Below are positions 37,591 to 46,641 of a DNA stretch of 64,000 bases, in pieces (the first letter of the stretch is position 1; every line of letters begins with the position of its first letter). The notes under the pieces are model-generated. The model did no database searches. It was not told the origin of the DNA and saw only the letters and a list, made by a program, of their open reading frames with translations. Origin of the DNA: Acidobacteria bacterium Ga0077551 (GTDB taxonomy: Bacteria > Pseudomonadota > Alphaproteobacteria > Caulobacterales > Hyphomonadaceae); NCBI GenBank assembly GCA_001464545.1, contig LNFC01000021.1, positions 1 to 64,000 of the forward strand, written 5' to 3'. The translations under genes and the position numbers were made by a program.

Positions 37591-39221
37591 AAGGCACTCC
37601 TTTCTGGGGTCCGCTGCGTGAAGCCTGGCCGGGCGGGGCGGACATCCTCGAAGCGCGGGGTGACCCCCAGAAGCGGCGCCACGCGTTCGATGATCCGGCC
37701 CGCCACGGGGGCCGCACTTGCAGACGCCGTTGCACCTCGGCCAGCCTTGGCCTTCGGATTATCCAGCGTCACGATCAGGGCATATTGCGGGCCGTCTTCG
37801 GGAAAAACGGCTGCGAAGCTCGAGATATTTGCGTTCTTGTCGTAACCGCCGGCAATCGGCTTCTCGCCGGTGCCGGTCTTGCCCGCGACCCGGTAGCCCG
37901 CGACTTCCGCGCTGGCGCCCGATCCACGGATCACCGACTCGCGCATCATGCGCGTCACGATCTCGGCGGTGATCGCCGACATCAGCCGCACCGGCTCGAC
38001 CTTGCGCTGCGGGTCATAGACGATGGTCGGCGCCACCATCTCGCCGCCATTCCCCAGCGCCGAGAAGGCCGTCAGGAATGCCAGCGGCGAGACGGAAATC
38101 CCGTGCCCGTAGGAGATCGTGGCTGCGGTAACTTCATCCAGCTGCGCAGGCACCAGCGGCGCCTCACTGCCCGGCAGCTCGATCGCTGCGCGCTGCATCA
38201 GGCCGGCCTCCTTGAGGAAGGCGCCTTGCCGGCGCACACCCAGTTCCCGCGCCACATGCACAGTGCCGATATTGGAGCTCTCGACGATGATCTCGGTCAG
38301 GTTGGCAGACGCCGCGAACTTGTGCGTGTCCTTCACCTCGAACCGGCCGACCAGAACCGGCGCGCTGATATCGAACTGGTCATTCGGACGCACCGCGCCC
38401 GCCTCCAGCGCCGCGGCCAGCGTCAGCGGCTTGAACACCGAGCCGAGCTCGTAGACCGCGCCGATGGCGCGGTTGAGGCGCGAGGGGTCTGCCGCCGGAA
38501 TCTCCGCGGCACGGTTGGGATCGAACGCCGGCCAGCTGGCCATCGCCAGCACTTCGCCGGTGCGCGTCTCCGTCAGGATGGCCGCCGCGCCTTCCATGTC
38601 AAAGTCCGCTGCCGCCGCCGCCAGCTCGCGCTCAAGCGCCGTCTGCGCCTCGATGTCGAGCGTCAGGCGCACCGGCGCCTTGCCGGCCACGAGCACCTCG
38701 TCGAACGTGCGCTCGATACCGGCAATCCCCTTGCCGTCCACATTGACCTGCCCGAGTACATGACCCGCAAGTTCGCCGAGCGGATAGGCGCGCCGCGTTT
38801 CGGTCCGGAAGCCGAGGCCTTCGAGGCGCAGGTCCATCACCGCTTCGCGCTGGCGCGGCGTCAGCCCGCGCTTGACCCAGACGAATTGTTTTGACGTGTC
38901 CGAAAGCCGTTCCTTGAGATTGCTGCTCGCCAGTTCGGGAAACATCTTCACGAGACCGGCATGTACTTCGTTCGGATCCCAGATCAGGCTCGGATTGACC
39001 CAGAGCGACGAGGTCTCGACCGAGGTGGCGAGCAACTCGCCGTTGCGGTCCAGGATCTCGGCGCGCAGCACTTTCGGCGCCGCCTGGGTTGTCACGATCC
39101 TGGCGCCCTCATCCGGCCCGCCGGACAGCGCCAGGTATCCGCTCCGCCCGGCCATGACGACGAACAATCCGCAGAGCACGAGCCCTGCGAGCCGCGCCCG
39201 GTCGCGCGAAGCCTCGCTCAT
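37587..39221 (-). CDS. ftsI: division transpeptidase FtsI (PBP3)
   Basis: A class B penicillin-binding protein of 544 residues. One N-terminal membrane helix, a PBP dimerisation domain (TRRAYPLGELAGHVLG), then the transpeptidase domain with the active-site Ser in GSVFKPLTL, SSN in VESSNIGT, and KTGTGEKP. It cross-links septal peptidoglycan with FtsW. Overlaps both neighbours by 4 nt. Its Ala-rich insert before the C-terminus is unremarkable. Confidence 0.96.
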   Translation of the reverse strand: MSEASRDRARLAGLVLCGLFVVMAGRSGYLALSGGPDEGARIVTTQAAPKVLRAEILDRNGELLATSVETSSLWVNPSLIWDPNEVHAGLVKMFPELASSNLKERLSDTSKQFVWVKRGLTPRQREAVMDLRLEGLGFRTETRRAYPLGELAGHVLGQVNVDGKGIAGIERTFDEVLVAGKAPVRLTLDIEAQTALERELAAAAADFDMEGAAAILTETRTGEVLAMASWPAFDPNRAAEIPAADPSRLNRAIGAVYELGSVFKPLTLAAALEAGAVRPNDQFDISAPVLVGRFEVKDTHKFAASANLTEIIVESSNIGTVHVARELGVRRQGAFLKEAGLMQRAAIELPGSEAPLVPAQLDEVTAATISYGHGISVSPLAFLTAFSALGNGGEMVAPTIVYDPQRKVEPVRLMSAITAEIVTRMMRESVIRGSGASAEVAGYRVAGKTGTGEKPIAGGYDKNANISSFAAVFPEDGPQYALIVTLDNPKAKAGRGATASASAAPVAGRIIERVAPLLGVTPRFEDVRPARPGFTQRTPERSAL

Positions 39222-39577
39222 GGCGCGGCCTCCGCCGCCCCGGGCGCCGCCTCTTCCGCCTGCGGATCAACCGCCGGGGCAAGGCCGTCCGTGGGCGGGC
39301 CGACGACATCGTCGAGATCATCCTCGTACGCCATCTGGTCAGCCTTCGGCGGGGCCATGCCCAGCTCCTTGCGGGCGTATTCCTCGATCCAGTCGCGCCG
39401 GCTCATGTGCGCCAGCTCGGTTTCGAGCAACGCCTTTTCCTTTTGCGCCTGTTCGATCTGCGCCTCCACCGCCATCAGTTCGGCGGCGGTATCGCGCGCG
39501 CCATACTTGGCCCGGTAGAGGCTGAAAACGAGAAGGGCGGCGACAAGCAGCCCGAAGAAAAATGCACGCCGGCTCAT
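39218..39577 (-). CDS. ftsL: cell division protein FtsL
   Basis: A small bitopic division protein of 119 residues. A basic N-terminus (MSRRAFF) and one membrane helix precede a periplasmic coiled coil (residues about 32-65: [20 protein letters not shown]), then an acidic Pro/Ala-rich tail. FtsL scaffolds FtsB/FtsQ and activates FtsWI. Identification rests on topology and position between rsmH and ftsI, since FtsL sequences are poorly conserved. Confidence 0.85.
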   Translation of the reverse strand: MSRRAFFFGLLVAALLVFSLYRAKYGARDTAAELMAVEAQIEQAQKEKALLETELAHMSRRDWIEEYARKELGMAPPKADQMAYEDDLDDVVGPPTDGLAPAVDPQAEEAAPGAAEAAP

Positions 39578-40605
39578 GGGGAGGCCTCCAGCTCAGTAAT
39601 CGGCGGCAGGTCCATTCCATCATCCGCCGGACTGGCAAAGGCGGCGGCCTCGGTCCGCACCGCCGCCCGCAGTCGTGCAGACCGTGCCCGTGGATTGGTT
39701 TCCACTTCCTTTTCAGAAGGTTGCAGCGCCTTGTTTGTAATCTGCTCGAAGCTCGGCGGGCGCGGCTTGGCGAGCAGGGGCACATGCCGCGATCCGGCCG
39801 GAACCCCGCCCGTCCGCTCGCGCAGCCATTGCTTGACCAGCCGGTCCTCCAGCGAGTGGAAGGTGACGACCACCAGCCGCCCGCCCGGCTTCAGAACCTC
39901 TTCGGCGGCGCGCAGGCCGCGCGCCAGCTCGCCCAGCTCGTCGTTGACGTACATCCGGATCGCCTGGAAAGTATGGGTCGCCGGATGGGTCCTCGCGCCG
40001 CGCCGCCCACCCACGGCCACTTCCACCAGCGCCGCCAGATCCGCTGTCGTTTCAAAGGGTTGGGAGCCCCGCCGCTCGGCAATCGACCGGGCAATCCGGC
40101 GCGCATTGCGCTCTTCGCCCAGCCGGAAGATGATGTTGGCGAGGTCGCGCTCGGCCATCTTGTTGACGACATCCGCCGCCGAAGGGCCCGCCGCGCCCAT
40201 CCGCATGTCCAGCGGGCCGTCCTTCATGAAGGAAAAGCCGCGCTCCGCCTCGTCGATCTGGAAGCTGGAGACGCCGATATCCAGCACCACGCCGTCGACC
40301 TTCGGATGCCCGGCCTGCGCCAGCAGCGTATCCATGTCCCCGAACCGTCCAAGCAGAGGCACCAGCCGCGGAAATTCCGCCGCCAATGCCTCTGCCCGCA
40401 CGATCGCATCGAGATCACGGTCGATACCGATCACGGAACAGTTTGCGGCCTTGAGGATGGCGCGCGTGTAGCCGCCGCCGCCGAATGTGCCGTCCGCGAT
40501 CACGTCGCCGTCCGCCGGCGCCAGCGTCTGCAGCACCTCGGCCAGCATGACGGGCAGGTGGCCGGGCGCAGCCGGCGATCGGGTTCCGGTGCGGGCCACC
40601 ATCAT
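39574..40605 (-). CDS. rsmH: 16S rRNA m4C1402 methyltransferase RsmH (MraW)
   Basis: Methylates N4 of C1402 in 16S rRNA. 343 residues. Shows [13 protein letters not shown], the SAM motif [26 protein letters not shown], and [11 protein letters not shown] near the end. The double ATG at 40605/40602 overlaps the mraZ TGA, with GGAGAGG a few nt upstream. Second gene of the dcw operon as usual. Confidence 0.96.
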   Translation of the reverse strand: MMVARTGTRSPAAPGHLPVMLAEVLQTLAPADGDVIADGTFGGGGYTRAILKAANCSVIGIDRDLDAIVRAEALAAEFPRLVPLLGRFGDMDTLLAQAGHPKVDGVVLDIGVSSFQIDEAERGFSFMKDGPLDMRMGAAGPSAADVVNKMAERDLANIIFRLGEERNARRIARSIAERRGSQPFETTADLAALVEVAVGGRRGARTHPATHTFQAIRMYVNDELGELARGLRAAEEVLKPGGRLVVVTFHSLEDRLVKQWLRERTGGVPAGSRHVPLLAKPRPPSFEQITNKALQPSEKEVETNPRARSARLRAAVRTEAAAFASPADDGMDLPPITELEASP

Positions 40606-41096
40606 CCGGCCTCTCCGCGCGACGACGCCGCGCGCCGGCGGCGCACTTCGCGGTAGGCTTCATGGAACGCGTCCAGGGTAGCCGGTTGCTGGGCAATGCC
40701 GTTCTGTTTGGCGCGATGCGCCTCGAAACGGGCAGGGTCCCAGATCTTGAAGCTCTCGATCGCGCCGGTGAACCGGATGCGCCCGGAGATGCCGGCCGCT
40801 TCGCAGAACTCGTCCGGCAGCTTGATGCGCCCGGTCTCATCGATCTTGAGGTCGGCCGATCCCGCAATCACCGACGTCACGAAGGCTTCGCGGACCGGCG
40901 ATTGCAGCGGCAACTCCGCCAGCGTCTCGGCATACAGTTCCATCAACGCTTCGCCGCCGCCTTCCAGAGCCCCGGATCCATCCGGCGCTATCCAGATGAA
41001 AACACGGGAGTTTCCACCCAGCGCGGCGCGATAGGGTGCCGGGATCGAAACCCGCCCTTTTGCGTCAATAGCGCCCTCATAGGTGGAATAAAACAC
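40602..41096 (-). CDS. mraZ: transcriptional regulator / division-cluster protein MraZ
   Basis: An AbrB/SpoVT-like DNA-binding protein that controls the dcw operon in bacteria where it has been studied. 164 residues if translation begins at GTG 41096. This matches the usual MraZ N-terminus: [18 protein letters not shown] starts directly after it. AGGA lies 7 nt upstream. An open frame to ATG 41165 adds 23 residues not seen in the family, and its start would lie inside the TGGGC repeat array. The second half repeats the domain ([17 protein letters not shown]). It is the first gene of the operon. Confidence 0.94.
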   Translation of the reverse strand: MFYSTYEGAIDAKGRVSIPAPYRAALGGNSRVFIWIAPDGSGALEGGGEALMELYAETLAELPLQSPVREAFVTSVIAGSADLKIDETGRIKLPDEFCEAAGISGRIRFTGAIESFKIWDPARFEAHRAKQNGIAQQPATLDAFHEAYREVRRRRAASSRGEAG

Positions 41097-41164
41097 CCGC
41101 CCGTCCTGTTCTGGATTTGCCTCAACCCCGCCATGGGTAAACCATGTCTTAACGTGGACTACCA

Positions 41165-41189
41165 TGGGCAGGTATGGGCCTCAATGGGC
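41165..41189 (+). promoter_or_regulatory. three TGGGC direct repeats: putative MraZ operator
   Basis: TGGGC occurs at 41165, 41175 and 41185, exactly one helical turn apart, 70-90 nt upstream of the mraZ start. In E. coli MraZ binds TGGGN repeats with 5-nt spacers before its own gene; spacing and position match. Here the TGGGC strand is the one opposite to mraZ coding (GCCCA on the coding strand). A further TGGGT lies at 41134-41138, 1 nt out of phase. Confidence 0.65.
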
Positions 41190-41620
41190 GCCCGGGCCGA
41201 ATCGGGATTTCCACACAAGTCCAATAAGGGAACAAATCACGCTCATTGACGCAACCCGGTGAATACGGCGCATGGGATCGTGTGGGAGGCGAGAAATTTC
41301 CTGCACGTTTCCCGGGTCTTGGGCTCGTGTGTTGCGATGGCGCATCGGTCACCCCGGAAGCGTTGCATCTACCGGAACGGGCACAGAACCTAACCAGACT
41401 GCAATGTCGCCTGCTCAATTTCCGGGACCTGCCGGACGCGCTCACCCACCCTCCGGGAACGGATCGTCCGTGACCGGAAATCGCGCCGCATATGGGTTCC
41501 AGGGAATAACCATCCGGCCCCCGAACATATGCGCATTCGAAAGGGGGGAGGATCGAAGCGGCTCCAGAGCCGGATGGCATCTTGTTAGGGCAAAATACCG
41601 CCGGCCGACTGATATGGAAA
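41190..41620. other. intergenic region between dcw operon and oxyR
   Basis: About 430 nt with no credible gene. The small open frames in it lack ribosome sites and do not look like protein. It must contain the dcw promoter (a GANTC site, read GATTC on the minus strand, lies near 41208) and the oxyR upstream region. I could not assign -35/-10 boxes with confidence. Confidence 0.5.
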
Positions 41621-41657
41621 ATTGATTGTTCCTCAATTTGGTATAGATATAGACTAT
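41621..41657 (+). promoter_or_regulatory. OxyR-type tetramer site overlapping the oxyR start codon
   Basis: The sequence fits ATAG-N7-CTAT-N7-ATAG-N7-CTAT at 13 of 16 positions: ATTG 41621, CTCA 41632, ATAG 41643, CTAT 41654. The right half is perfect, and its last CTAT shares AT with the oxyR ATG at 41656. This predicts negative autoregulation. Confidence 0.7.
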
Positions 41658-42573
41658 GATTCTCCCGACACTCCGCCAGCTCCAGTTCCTCGTTGCCCTG
41701 GGCGAAACCGGCTCGTTTTCCCGCGCCGCCGAAGCCTGCCATGTCACCCAGCCCACCCTCTCGGCCGGCATCAAAGAGCTCGAGGACCTGTTCGGCGTCT
41801 CGCTCGCCGAGCGCGAGTCGCGCGGCGCCACCCTCACCCATGCCGGCGAAATCGCAGCGGCCCGCGCCTCGGCTCTGCTCGCCGATGCCCACGCCCTCGT
41901 CCAGGCCGTCACCACCGCCGGCGAAATCTTTTCCGGCCCGTTCAACCTCGGCGCCATTCCGACGATCGCGCCCTTCGTCCTGCCCCAGACCGTCAGCCTG
42001 CTGACCAAAAAATACCCGGACCTGAAGCTCTATCTCAACGAGGACCGCACCAGCCGCCTGATCGACCAGCTCAAGGCCCGTACCCTCGACGCCGCCTTCA
42101 TCGCCCTTCCCTATGATGCCCCCGGCATCGAGACGATGACGCTGTTCGATGACGAGTTCCTGCTCGCCGCGCCCGCCGGTCATCCCCTCGCCCGCAAGAA
42201 CGGTCTGTCTCCGGAGGACCTGAAGGATACCGATCTACTCCTCCTAGAAGACGGCCATTGCCTGCGCGAACACGCGCTGTCAGTCTGCCGCCTGAAAGCC
42301 GGGGCGGGGCGCGAGCAGGTCGCCGCCACCTCTCTCGGCACACTCGTCAACATGGTTGCCGGCGGCCTCGGCGTCTCGCTGATCCCGCGCCTCGCGGCCG
42401 ATAACGGCCTCGCCCTCGGCCCCGACGTGGCCGTGCGCGCCTTCGTCACGCCGATCATCGGCCGCCAGATCGGCATCGCCTGGAAAGCCGGCAGCCCCCG
42501 CGCGGCCGAAGCCCGCCAGCTCGGCGAACTGGTGCGCGAACACCTCAAGCCCCGCGCCACACACCACGCCTGA
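41656..42573 (+). CDS. oxyR: hydrogen-peroxide sensing LysR regulator OxyR
   Basis: A 305-residue LysR-type activator of peroxide defence genes. The N-terminal winged helix (RQLQFLVALGETGSFSRAA, then CHVTQPTLSAGIKELE) is followed by the regulatory domain. The redox motif GHCLREHALSVC keeps both cysteines at the 8-residue spacing of E. coli OxyR Cys199/Cys208, which separates OxyR from other LysR proteins. The N-terminus aligns with known OxyR starts, so ATG 41656 is used, though no ribosome site is visible because the OxyR-type box fills that space. No katG or ahpC is adjacent. Confidence 0.93.
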   Translation: MILPTLRQLQFLVALGETGSFSRAAEACHVTQPTLSAGIKELEDLFGVSLAERESRGATLTHAGEIAAARASALLADAHALVQAVTTAGEIFSGPFNLGAIPTIAPFVLPQTVSLLTKKYPDLKLYLNEDRTSRLIDQLKARTLDAAFIALPYDAPGIETMTLFDDEFLLAAPAGHPLARKNGLSPEDLKDTDLLLLEDGHCLREHALSVCRLKAGAGREQVAATSLGTLVNMVAGGLGVSLIPRLAADNGLALGPDVAVRAFVTPIIGRQIGIAWKAGSPRAAEARQLGELVREHLKPRATHHA

Positions 42574-42691
42574 CGTCTGCGCGCGTCCCGGCAGCCACAC
42601 CCGGGATTTATCTCCGCCGGGGGCTTCCGGCGCCGCTCGGCTCCGGCATAAGAGCAGGAAGACGGGGAACGCTTCGAAGGCAGGATCACAG

Positions 42692-43882
42692 ATGAAGCTC
42701 AGCGCCTCCTGGCGAGCGACCCTGGCGGCCAGCTGCGTGCACCTGGTGATGGGCGCAAACCTTCCCTACCTGCCGGTCTGGATGGAAAAGGTCGCCGGCA
42801 TGTCCGGCGCCGAGATCGCGGGCGCTGCCACCATCGCCATGATCATCCGCATCGTCGCCGGACCGCTCACTGCCGGCATCGCGCAGGACCGCGGCCTGCG
42901 CGCCACCCTCGCCGTCGCCATGGCGGTCAGCTTCGCCGGCTACGCGCTGCTCTTCCCGGCCTCGCCCCGCGCCGCCGATTTCCTGCTCTGCATCCTCATC
43001 TACAGCGCCCTCAACGTCGCCGGTCCCCTGTTCGAGGCGATCCTCGTCTACGGCACGCGCGGCGGCAGCCCGGATTACGGGCAGGGCCGCGCCCTCGTCT
43101 CACTCGCCTTCGTGATCGCCAATCTTGCGGGCGGCGCCATTCTCGGCGCCTTCGGTCCGGACTGGATCCTCCTCTATCTCGTGATCACCGCCGCGATGGC
43201 CACCATCGCCCCGCTCTTCACCCAGCAGGGCGCGCGCCAGGCGATCCCGAAACGCACGATCGCCTCCACATTCCGCGAAGGCTTCGCGCTGTTCCGCATC
43301 GAAGGCGTCTTCATCTTCATCCTCGCTGCCGCCCTCATCCAGGCAACGCACGGCGCCTACTACGCCTTCGCCTCGAACATCTGGATCGCGCAGGGCATCG
43401 GCGGCGGCCACATCGGCGCCCTCTGGGCCACCGGCGTCGGCGCCGAAATCCTGCTGTTGCTGTTCTCCGCCCGCCTGCTCGGCGGCCTGACACCCCAAAC
43501 CCTGCTCTGGATCGGCGGCATCGGATCGCTGCTGCGCTGGACGATGGCGGGCTTCGTACTCCCCGTCGAAGCGGTCTACGCCCAGCAGCTGCTGCACGCG
43601 TTGACCTTCGCGGTCACCCATATCGCGACCATGCGCTTCCTGCAGGCCGCGCTCCCGGACGACAAGCTGCCGATGTCCTACGCCGTCAACGGCGCGCTGG
43701 TTTTCGGCCCGATCATGGCAGTCACCAGCATCGTCGCCGGCTTCGCCTATGACGCCTTCGCCCCCGGCGGCATCGAAGCCCAGTCCCGCCTCTACTGGAT
43801 CATGCTGCCGGTCGCCGTGGCAGGCCTCGTGCTGACGCACATGGCCAAACCGCTGCCCGCCCACGCTGCCGCGCGCGCCTGA
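42692..43882 (+). CDS. MFS transporter, HcaT-like (MFS_1_like)
   Basis: A 396-residue, 12-helix transporter. The N-terminus GANLPYLPVWMEKVAGMS and the TIAMIIRIVAGPLTAGIAQD loop match the HcaT/3-phenylpropionate-type MFS group. The substrate cannot be inferred, because members annotated this way are diverse and no aromatic degradation gene is nearby. AGGA lies 7 nt before the ATG. It follows oxyR after 118 nt in the same direction and could be cotranscribed. Confidence 0.8.
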   Translation: MKLSASWRATLAASCVHLVMGANLPYLPVWMEKVAGMSGAEIAGAATIAMIIRIVAGPLTAGIAQDRGLRATLAVAMAVSFAGYALLFPASPRAADFLLCILIYSALNVAGPLFEAILVYGTRGGSPDYGQGRALVSLAFVIANLAGGAILGAFGPDWILLYLVITAAMATIAPLFTQQGARQAIPKRTIASTFREGFALFRIEGVFIFILAAALIQATHGAYYAFASNIWIAQGIGGGHIGALWATGVGAEILLLLFSARLLGGLTPQTLLWIGGIGSLLRWTMAGFVLPVEAVYAQQLLHALTFAVTHIATMRFLQAALPDDKLPMSYAVNGALVFGPIMAVTSIVAGFAYDAFAPGGIEAQSRLYWIMLPVAVAGLVLTHMAKPLPAHAAARA

Positions 43883-43933
43883 CACAAAGGGCCATGCCGG
43901 CCCCCCCCCCGCCCGCCTTGACACCTAATGTAT

Positions 43934-43945
43934 ATAACATGTTAT
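43934..43945. promoter_or_regulatory. perfect palindrome, likely MarR operator
   Basis: ATAACATGTTAT is a perfect 12-bp palindrome; two more base pairs are possible at its outer edge after one mismatch. It lies 30 nt upstream of the MarR-GNAT start at 43975 in an AT-rich patch, the typical place and form of an autoregulatory MarR site. Confidence 0.6.
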
Positions 43946-43974
43946 GTATCATGCCGTCGAAGCAGGTGGATAGC

Positions 43975-44964
43975 ATGGCGCGCGATGTTCTGGCGGAGAT
44001 GGGCTATCTCGCCCTTGGCAGCCGGCTGAAACGCCTGGCCGAGCGCATGCAGGCGGACGCCACACGGGCGTTTGCCGATCGCGGCATCCCGGTCCAGGCG
44101 ACGCATTTCCCACTGCTCGCCGCGCTCGCGACCTATGGGCCGATGACCGTCTCGGAGGCGGTCGAAGCCGTCGGCATCAGCCAACCCGCTGTCACCCGCA
44201 TCCACAACAGCCTGCAGGCCCTCGGCCTCACCCGCGCCGTCCCTGTCAAGGGCGACAACCGCCAGAAACAGATCCGCCTGACCGCGAAAGGCGAAGCGCT
44301 GATTGACGACATGAAGCACGGCATGTGGCCCCACGTCCGCCGCGCCGCGCAGGCGCTCTGCGATGGTCCGGATACGGACATCCTGTCTCAGATCACGCGC
44401 CTGGAAGACGGCCTGCAGGCCCGCCCGCTGCACCTGCGCATCCAGGACGGTATGGCCGCCGCCAGCGGCCTGCCGCCGCTCCGCCTGGTGGAATATGACG
44501 AGCGCCTCGCGCCGGAGTTTGACGCGATCACCCGCGAATGGGTGGAAGACATGTTCACGCTGGAAGCCAACGACCTCAAGATCATCGAGAACCCGAAAGC
44601 GATGATCCTCGACCGGGGCGGCGAGATCCTGTTTGTCGAAGCTGGCCACCTCGGCATCGTCGGCACCTGCGCGCTGATGCCGGTCGATGGCGCCAGCTTC
44701 GAGCTGACCAAGATGGGTGTGCGTGCCACCGCCCGGGGCCTTAAGGCGGGCGAATTCCTTCTTCACCGCGTGCTCGAGCGCGCTCGCCAGATGCCAATCG
44801 GCGAACTCTTCCTGCTGACCAACACGAAGTGCGCCGCCGCCGTGCACCTCTACGAGAAGGCCGGCTTTGTCCACGATGCCGCGATCATGGAACGCTACGG
44901 CAAGCGCTACGCCCGCTGCAACGTCGCCATGTCCTACGACCTCGGCAAACCGCCCAGGCTCTAG
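43975..44964 (+). CDS. MarR-type regulator fused to GNAT acetyltransferase
   Basis: A 329-residue two-domain protein. The N-terminal half (about 1-145) is a MarR winged helix (TVSEAVEAVGISQPAVTRIHNSL, followed by GDNRQKQIRLTAKG). The C-terminal half (about 165-325) is a GNAT domain with ATARGLKAGEFLLHRVLERA, the acetyl-CoA pyrophosphate loop region, and LTNTKCAAAVHLYEKAGF. Such fusions are known in alphaproteobacteria, but their substrates are mostly unknown. AGGTGG lies 5 nt before ATG 43975. Open reading continues upstream to 43894 across the palindrome and is unlikely to be translated. The stop overlaps the convergent regulator gene by 4 nt. Confidence 0.85.
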   Translation: MARDVLAEMGYLALGSRLKRLAERMQADATRAFADRGIPVQATHFPLLAALATYGPMTVSEAVEAVGISQPAVTRIHNSLQALGLTRAVPVKGDNRQKQIRLTAKGEALIDDMKHGMWPHVRRAAQALCDGPDTDILSQITRLEDGLQARPLHLRIQDGMAAASGLPPLRLVEYDERLAPEFDAITREWVEDMFTLEANDLKIIENPKAMILDRGGEILFVEAGHLGIVGTCALMPVDGASFELTKMGVRATARGLKAGEFLLHRVLERARQMPIGELFLLTNTKCAAAVHLYEKAGFVHDAAIMERYGKRYARCNVAMSYDLGKPPRL

Positions 44965-46427
44965 CCCGCTTCGCGTTCGCCGCGCACGTCGAGATCGTAC
45001 TCGCGGACCTTGCGGTACAGCGTCGAGCGGCCGATGCCGAGACGGCGCGAGACTTCGCTCATGTGGCCGTCATAGAATTCGATCGCATACTGAAGAAGGT
45101 CGCGTTCGATATCCTGCAGGCTGCGCAACTCACCATCCTTGTCCTTGATCGCCACAGGGCCGGACGTATCCACCGGCCCGAGATCATTCGCGGCCACCGG
45201 CAGTGCGCTGCGCACGTCCGGCACCGAAGGCAGGCTCGCCGCGTCCGGCATCTGGCCGGAAATCTGCGGGAAATCCTGCGGGCGCAGCAGGTCGCCGTCG
45301 CACAACACGACCGCGCGGAACACCGCATTCTCGAGCTGGCGCACGTTGCCCGGCCATTCATAGGCATGCAGCATCTTCATCGTGTCCGGCGCGGCGCCGG
45401 CGACTTTCGCGCCCTCGCTCGCGTTGAAGCGGGCGATGAAATGTTCGACCAGCGCCGGAATGTCCTCGCGGCGCTCCTTCAGCGACGGCATGTCGAGCGG
45501 GAATACGTTGAGTCGGTAGAACAGGTCCTCGCGGAACGTGCCGGCCTTCACCTGGCCGGCGAGATCGCGGTTGGTGGCCGAGATGATCCGCACATTGACC
45601 TTGGTGGGACGGCGCGAGCCGACGGCGTCGACCTCGCCTTCCTGCAGGACACGGAGCAGTTTCACCTGAGCGTCGAGCGGCAGCTCACCCACTTCATCAA
45701 GGAACAGCGTGCCGCCATCTGCCTCGACAAACTTGCCGAGCGATTTCGTCACGGCGCCCGTGAAGGCGCCCTTCTCGTGGCCGAACAGAATCGATTCCAC
45801 CAGGTTTTCCGGGATCGCGCCGCAGTTCACCGTCACGAACGGCTTGCCCGCGCGGGTCGAGGCGCCCTGGATGCAGCGCGCCATCACTTCTTTACCGACG
45901 CCGCTCTCCCCGAGGATCAGCACCGGAATGTCCGACGTCGCCGCCCGCTCCGCCATGCGCAGCACGCCGCGCATCGAGGGGGCCGAGGCGATCATGTCGT
46001 CGAATTTCATGCCGCCTTCGGCCTTGCGCGACAGGCGTTTCACTTCGCCGGTCAGGCTCTGCATCTTCAGGGCGTTCCGGATACTGACGACCACGCGTTC
46101 AGGATTTGCCGGCTTGACGATAAAGTCCACCGCCCCGCGCCGCATCGATTGCACGATCGTGTCTATCCCGCTCGTCGCGGTCAGCATGATCACCGGCAGG
46201 TCGGCCCGGCGCTCGGCCAGCTTGTCCAGCGTCTCCATGCCAGAAAGCCCGGGCATCGTCAGGTCCAGCAGCACCACGTCAATCGCCTCGCGCGTGTCGC
46301 AGGACATCGCGATCCCGGTCTCGCCGTCCGGCGCGGTGCGGCAGGCAAAGCCTGCCTTCTCCACGGCGGCCTGCAGCAGGCGGCGCTGGGTCGGATCATC
46401 GTCGATCACGAGGATTGTCTTGGCCAT
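44961..46427 (-). CDS. sigma-54-dependent response regulator, TacA-like
   Basis: An NtrC-family activator of 488 residues. Receiver domain (residues 1-120) with ILVIDDD and the phosphoacceptor Asp in VVLLDLTMPG; AAA+ domain with Walker A GESGVGKEVMAR, the sigma-54 contact loop GAFTGA, and DEVGELPLDAQ; C-terminal Fis-type helix-turn-helix (SEVSRRLGIGRSTLYRKV). The layout matches Caulobacter TacA, which links CtrA and the ShkA/ShpA phosphorelay to stalk genes. A TTAA array of CtrA type lies upstream, which supports this, but orthology is an inference. A GTG at 46436 is an alternative start; GAAGG is correctly spaced for ATG 46427. Confidence 0.88.
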   Translation of the reverse strand: MAKTILVIDDDPTQRRLLQAAVEKAGFACRTAPDGETGIAMSCDTREAIDVVLLDLTMPGLSGMETLDKLAERRADLPVIMLTATSGIDTIVQSMRRGAVDFIVKPANPERVVVSIRNALKMQSLTGEVKRLSRKAEGGMKFDDMIASAPSMRGVLRMAERAATSDIPVLILGESGVGKEVMARCIQGASTRAGKPFVTVNCGAIPENLVESILFGHEKGAFTGAVTKSLGKFVEADGGTLFLDEVGELPLDAQVKLLRVLQEGEVDAVGSRRPTKVNVRIISATNRDLAGQVKAGTFREDLFYRLNVFPLDMPSLKERREDIPALVEHFIARFNASEGAKVAGAAPDTMKMLHAYEWPGNVRQLENAVFRAVVLCDGDLLRPQDFPQISGQMPDAASLPSVPDVRSALPVAANDLGPVDTSGPVAIKDKDGELRSLQDIERDLLQYAIEFYDGHMSEVSRRLGIGRSTLYRKVREYDLDVRGEREAG

Positions 46428-46612
46428 GGTACTCACCCTTCACGTATTATCCGTGGACGGACGCCGAACGCGCGCCGTGCCACATCGTTACGGCCCGTTC
46501 TGACACAGAGGGATGGAGTTACGGTTTGCGCGAACCTTGAAATTTCATCGAATTTCCCGCGCCGCCTGCAGTGGCTGCAACAGGCCCACGAAGACCTTCA
46601 GCTAACCAATGG
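46428..46612. promoter_or_regulatory. intergenic region upstream of the TacA-like gene
   Basis: No gene in this stretch. Two inverted repeats stand out: GGTT-TGCGCG-AACC at 46523-46536 and GAAATT-TCATCG-AATTTC at 46539-46556, lying side by side. They could be operators for either divergent gene; no matching regulator can be named. Confidence 0.4.
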
Positions 46613-46641
46613 TTAAACTTTAAGGTCCATTTAAGGGTTAA
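46613..46641. promoter_or_regulatory. four-fold TTAA array, putative CtrA sites
   Basis: TTAA occurs at 46613, 46620, 46631 and 46638, giving TTAA-N3-TTAA-N7-TTAA-N3-TTAAC. The central pair matches the CtrA consensus TTAA-N7-TTAA. TAACC-AAT-GGTTA directly to its left adds another dyad. It lies between the TacA-like gene and the ECF sigma factor gene. Confidence 0.6.

Noticed and set aside
41097-41165. Longer mraZ start at ATG 41165
   Set aside because: Family MraZ proteins start directly before the FYSTYEG block; the extension would run from the putative operator repeats.
44829-46616. 595-codon plus-strand frame opposite the TacA-like gene
   Set aside because: Antisense shadow of a gene with a complete receiver, AAA+ and helix-turn-helix domain set.
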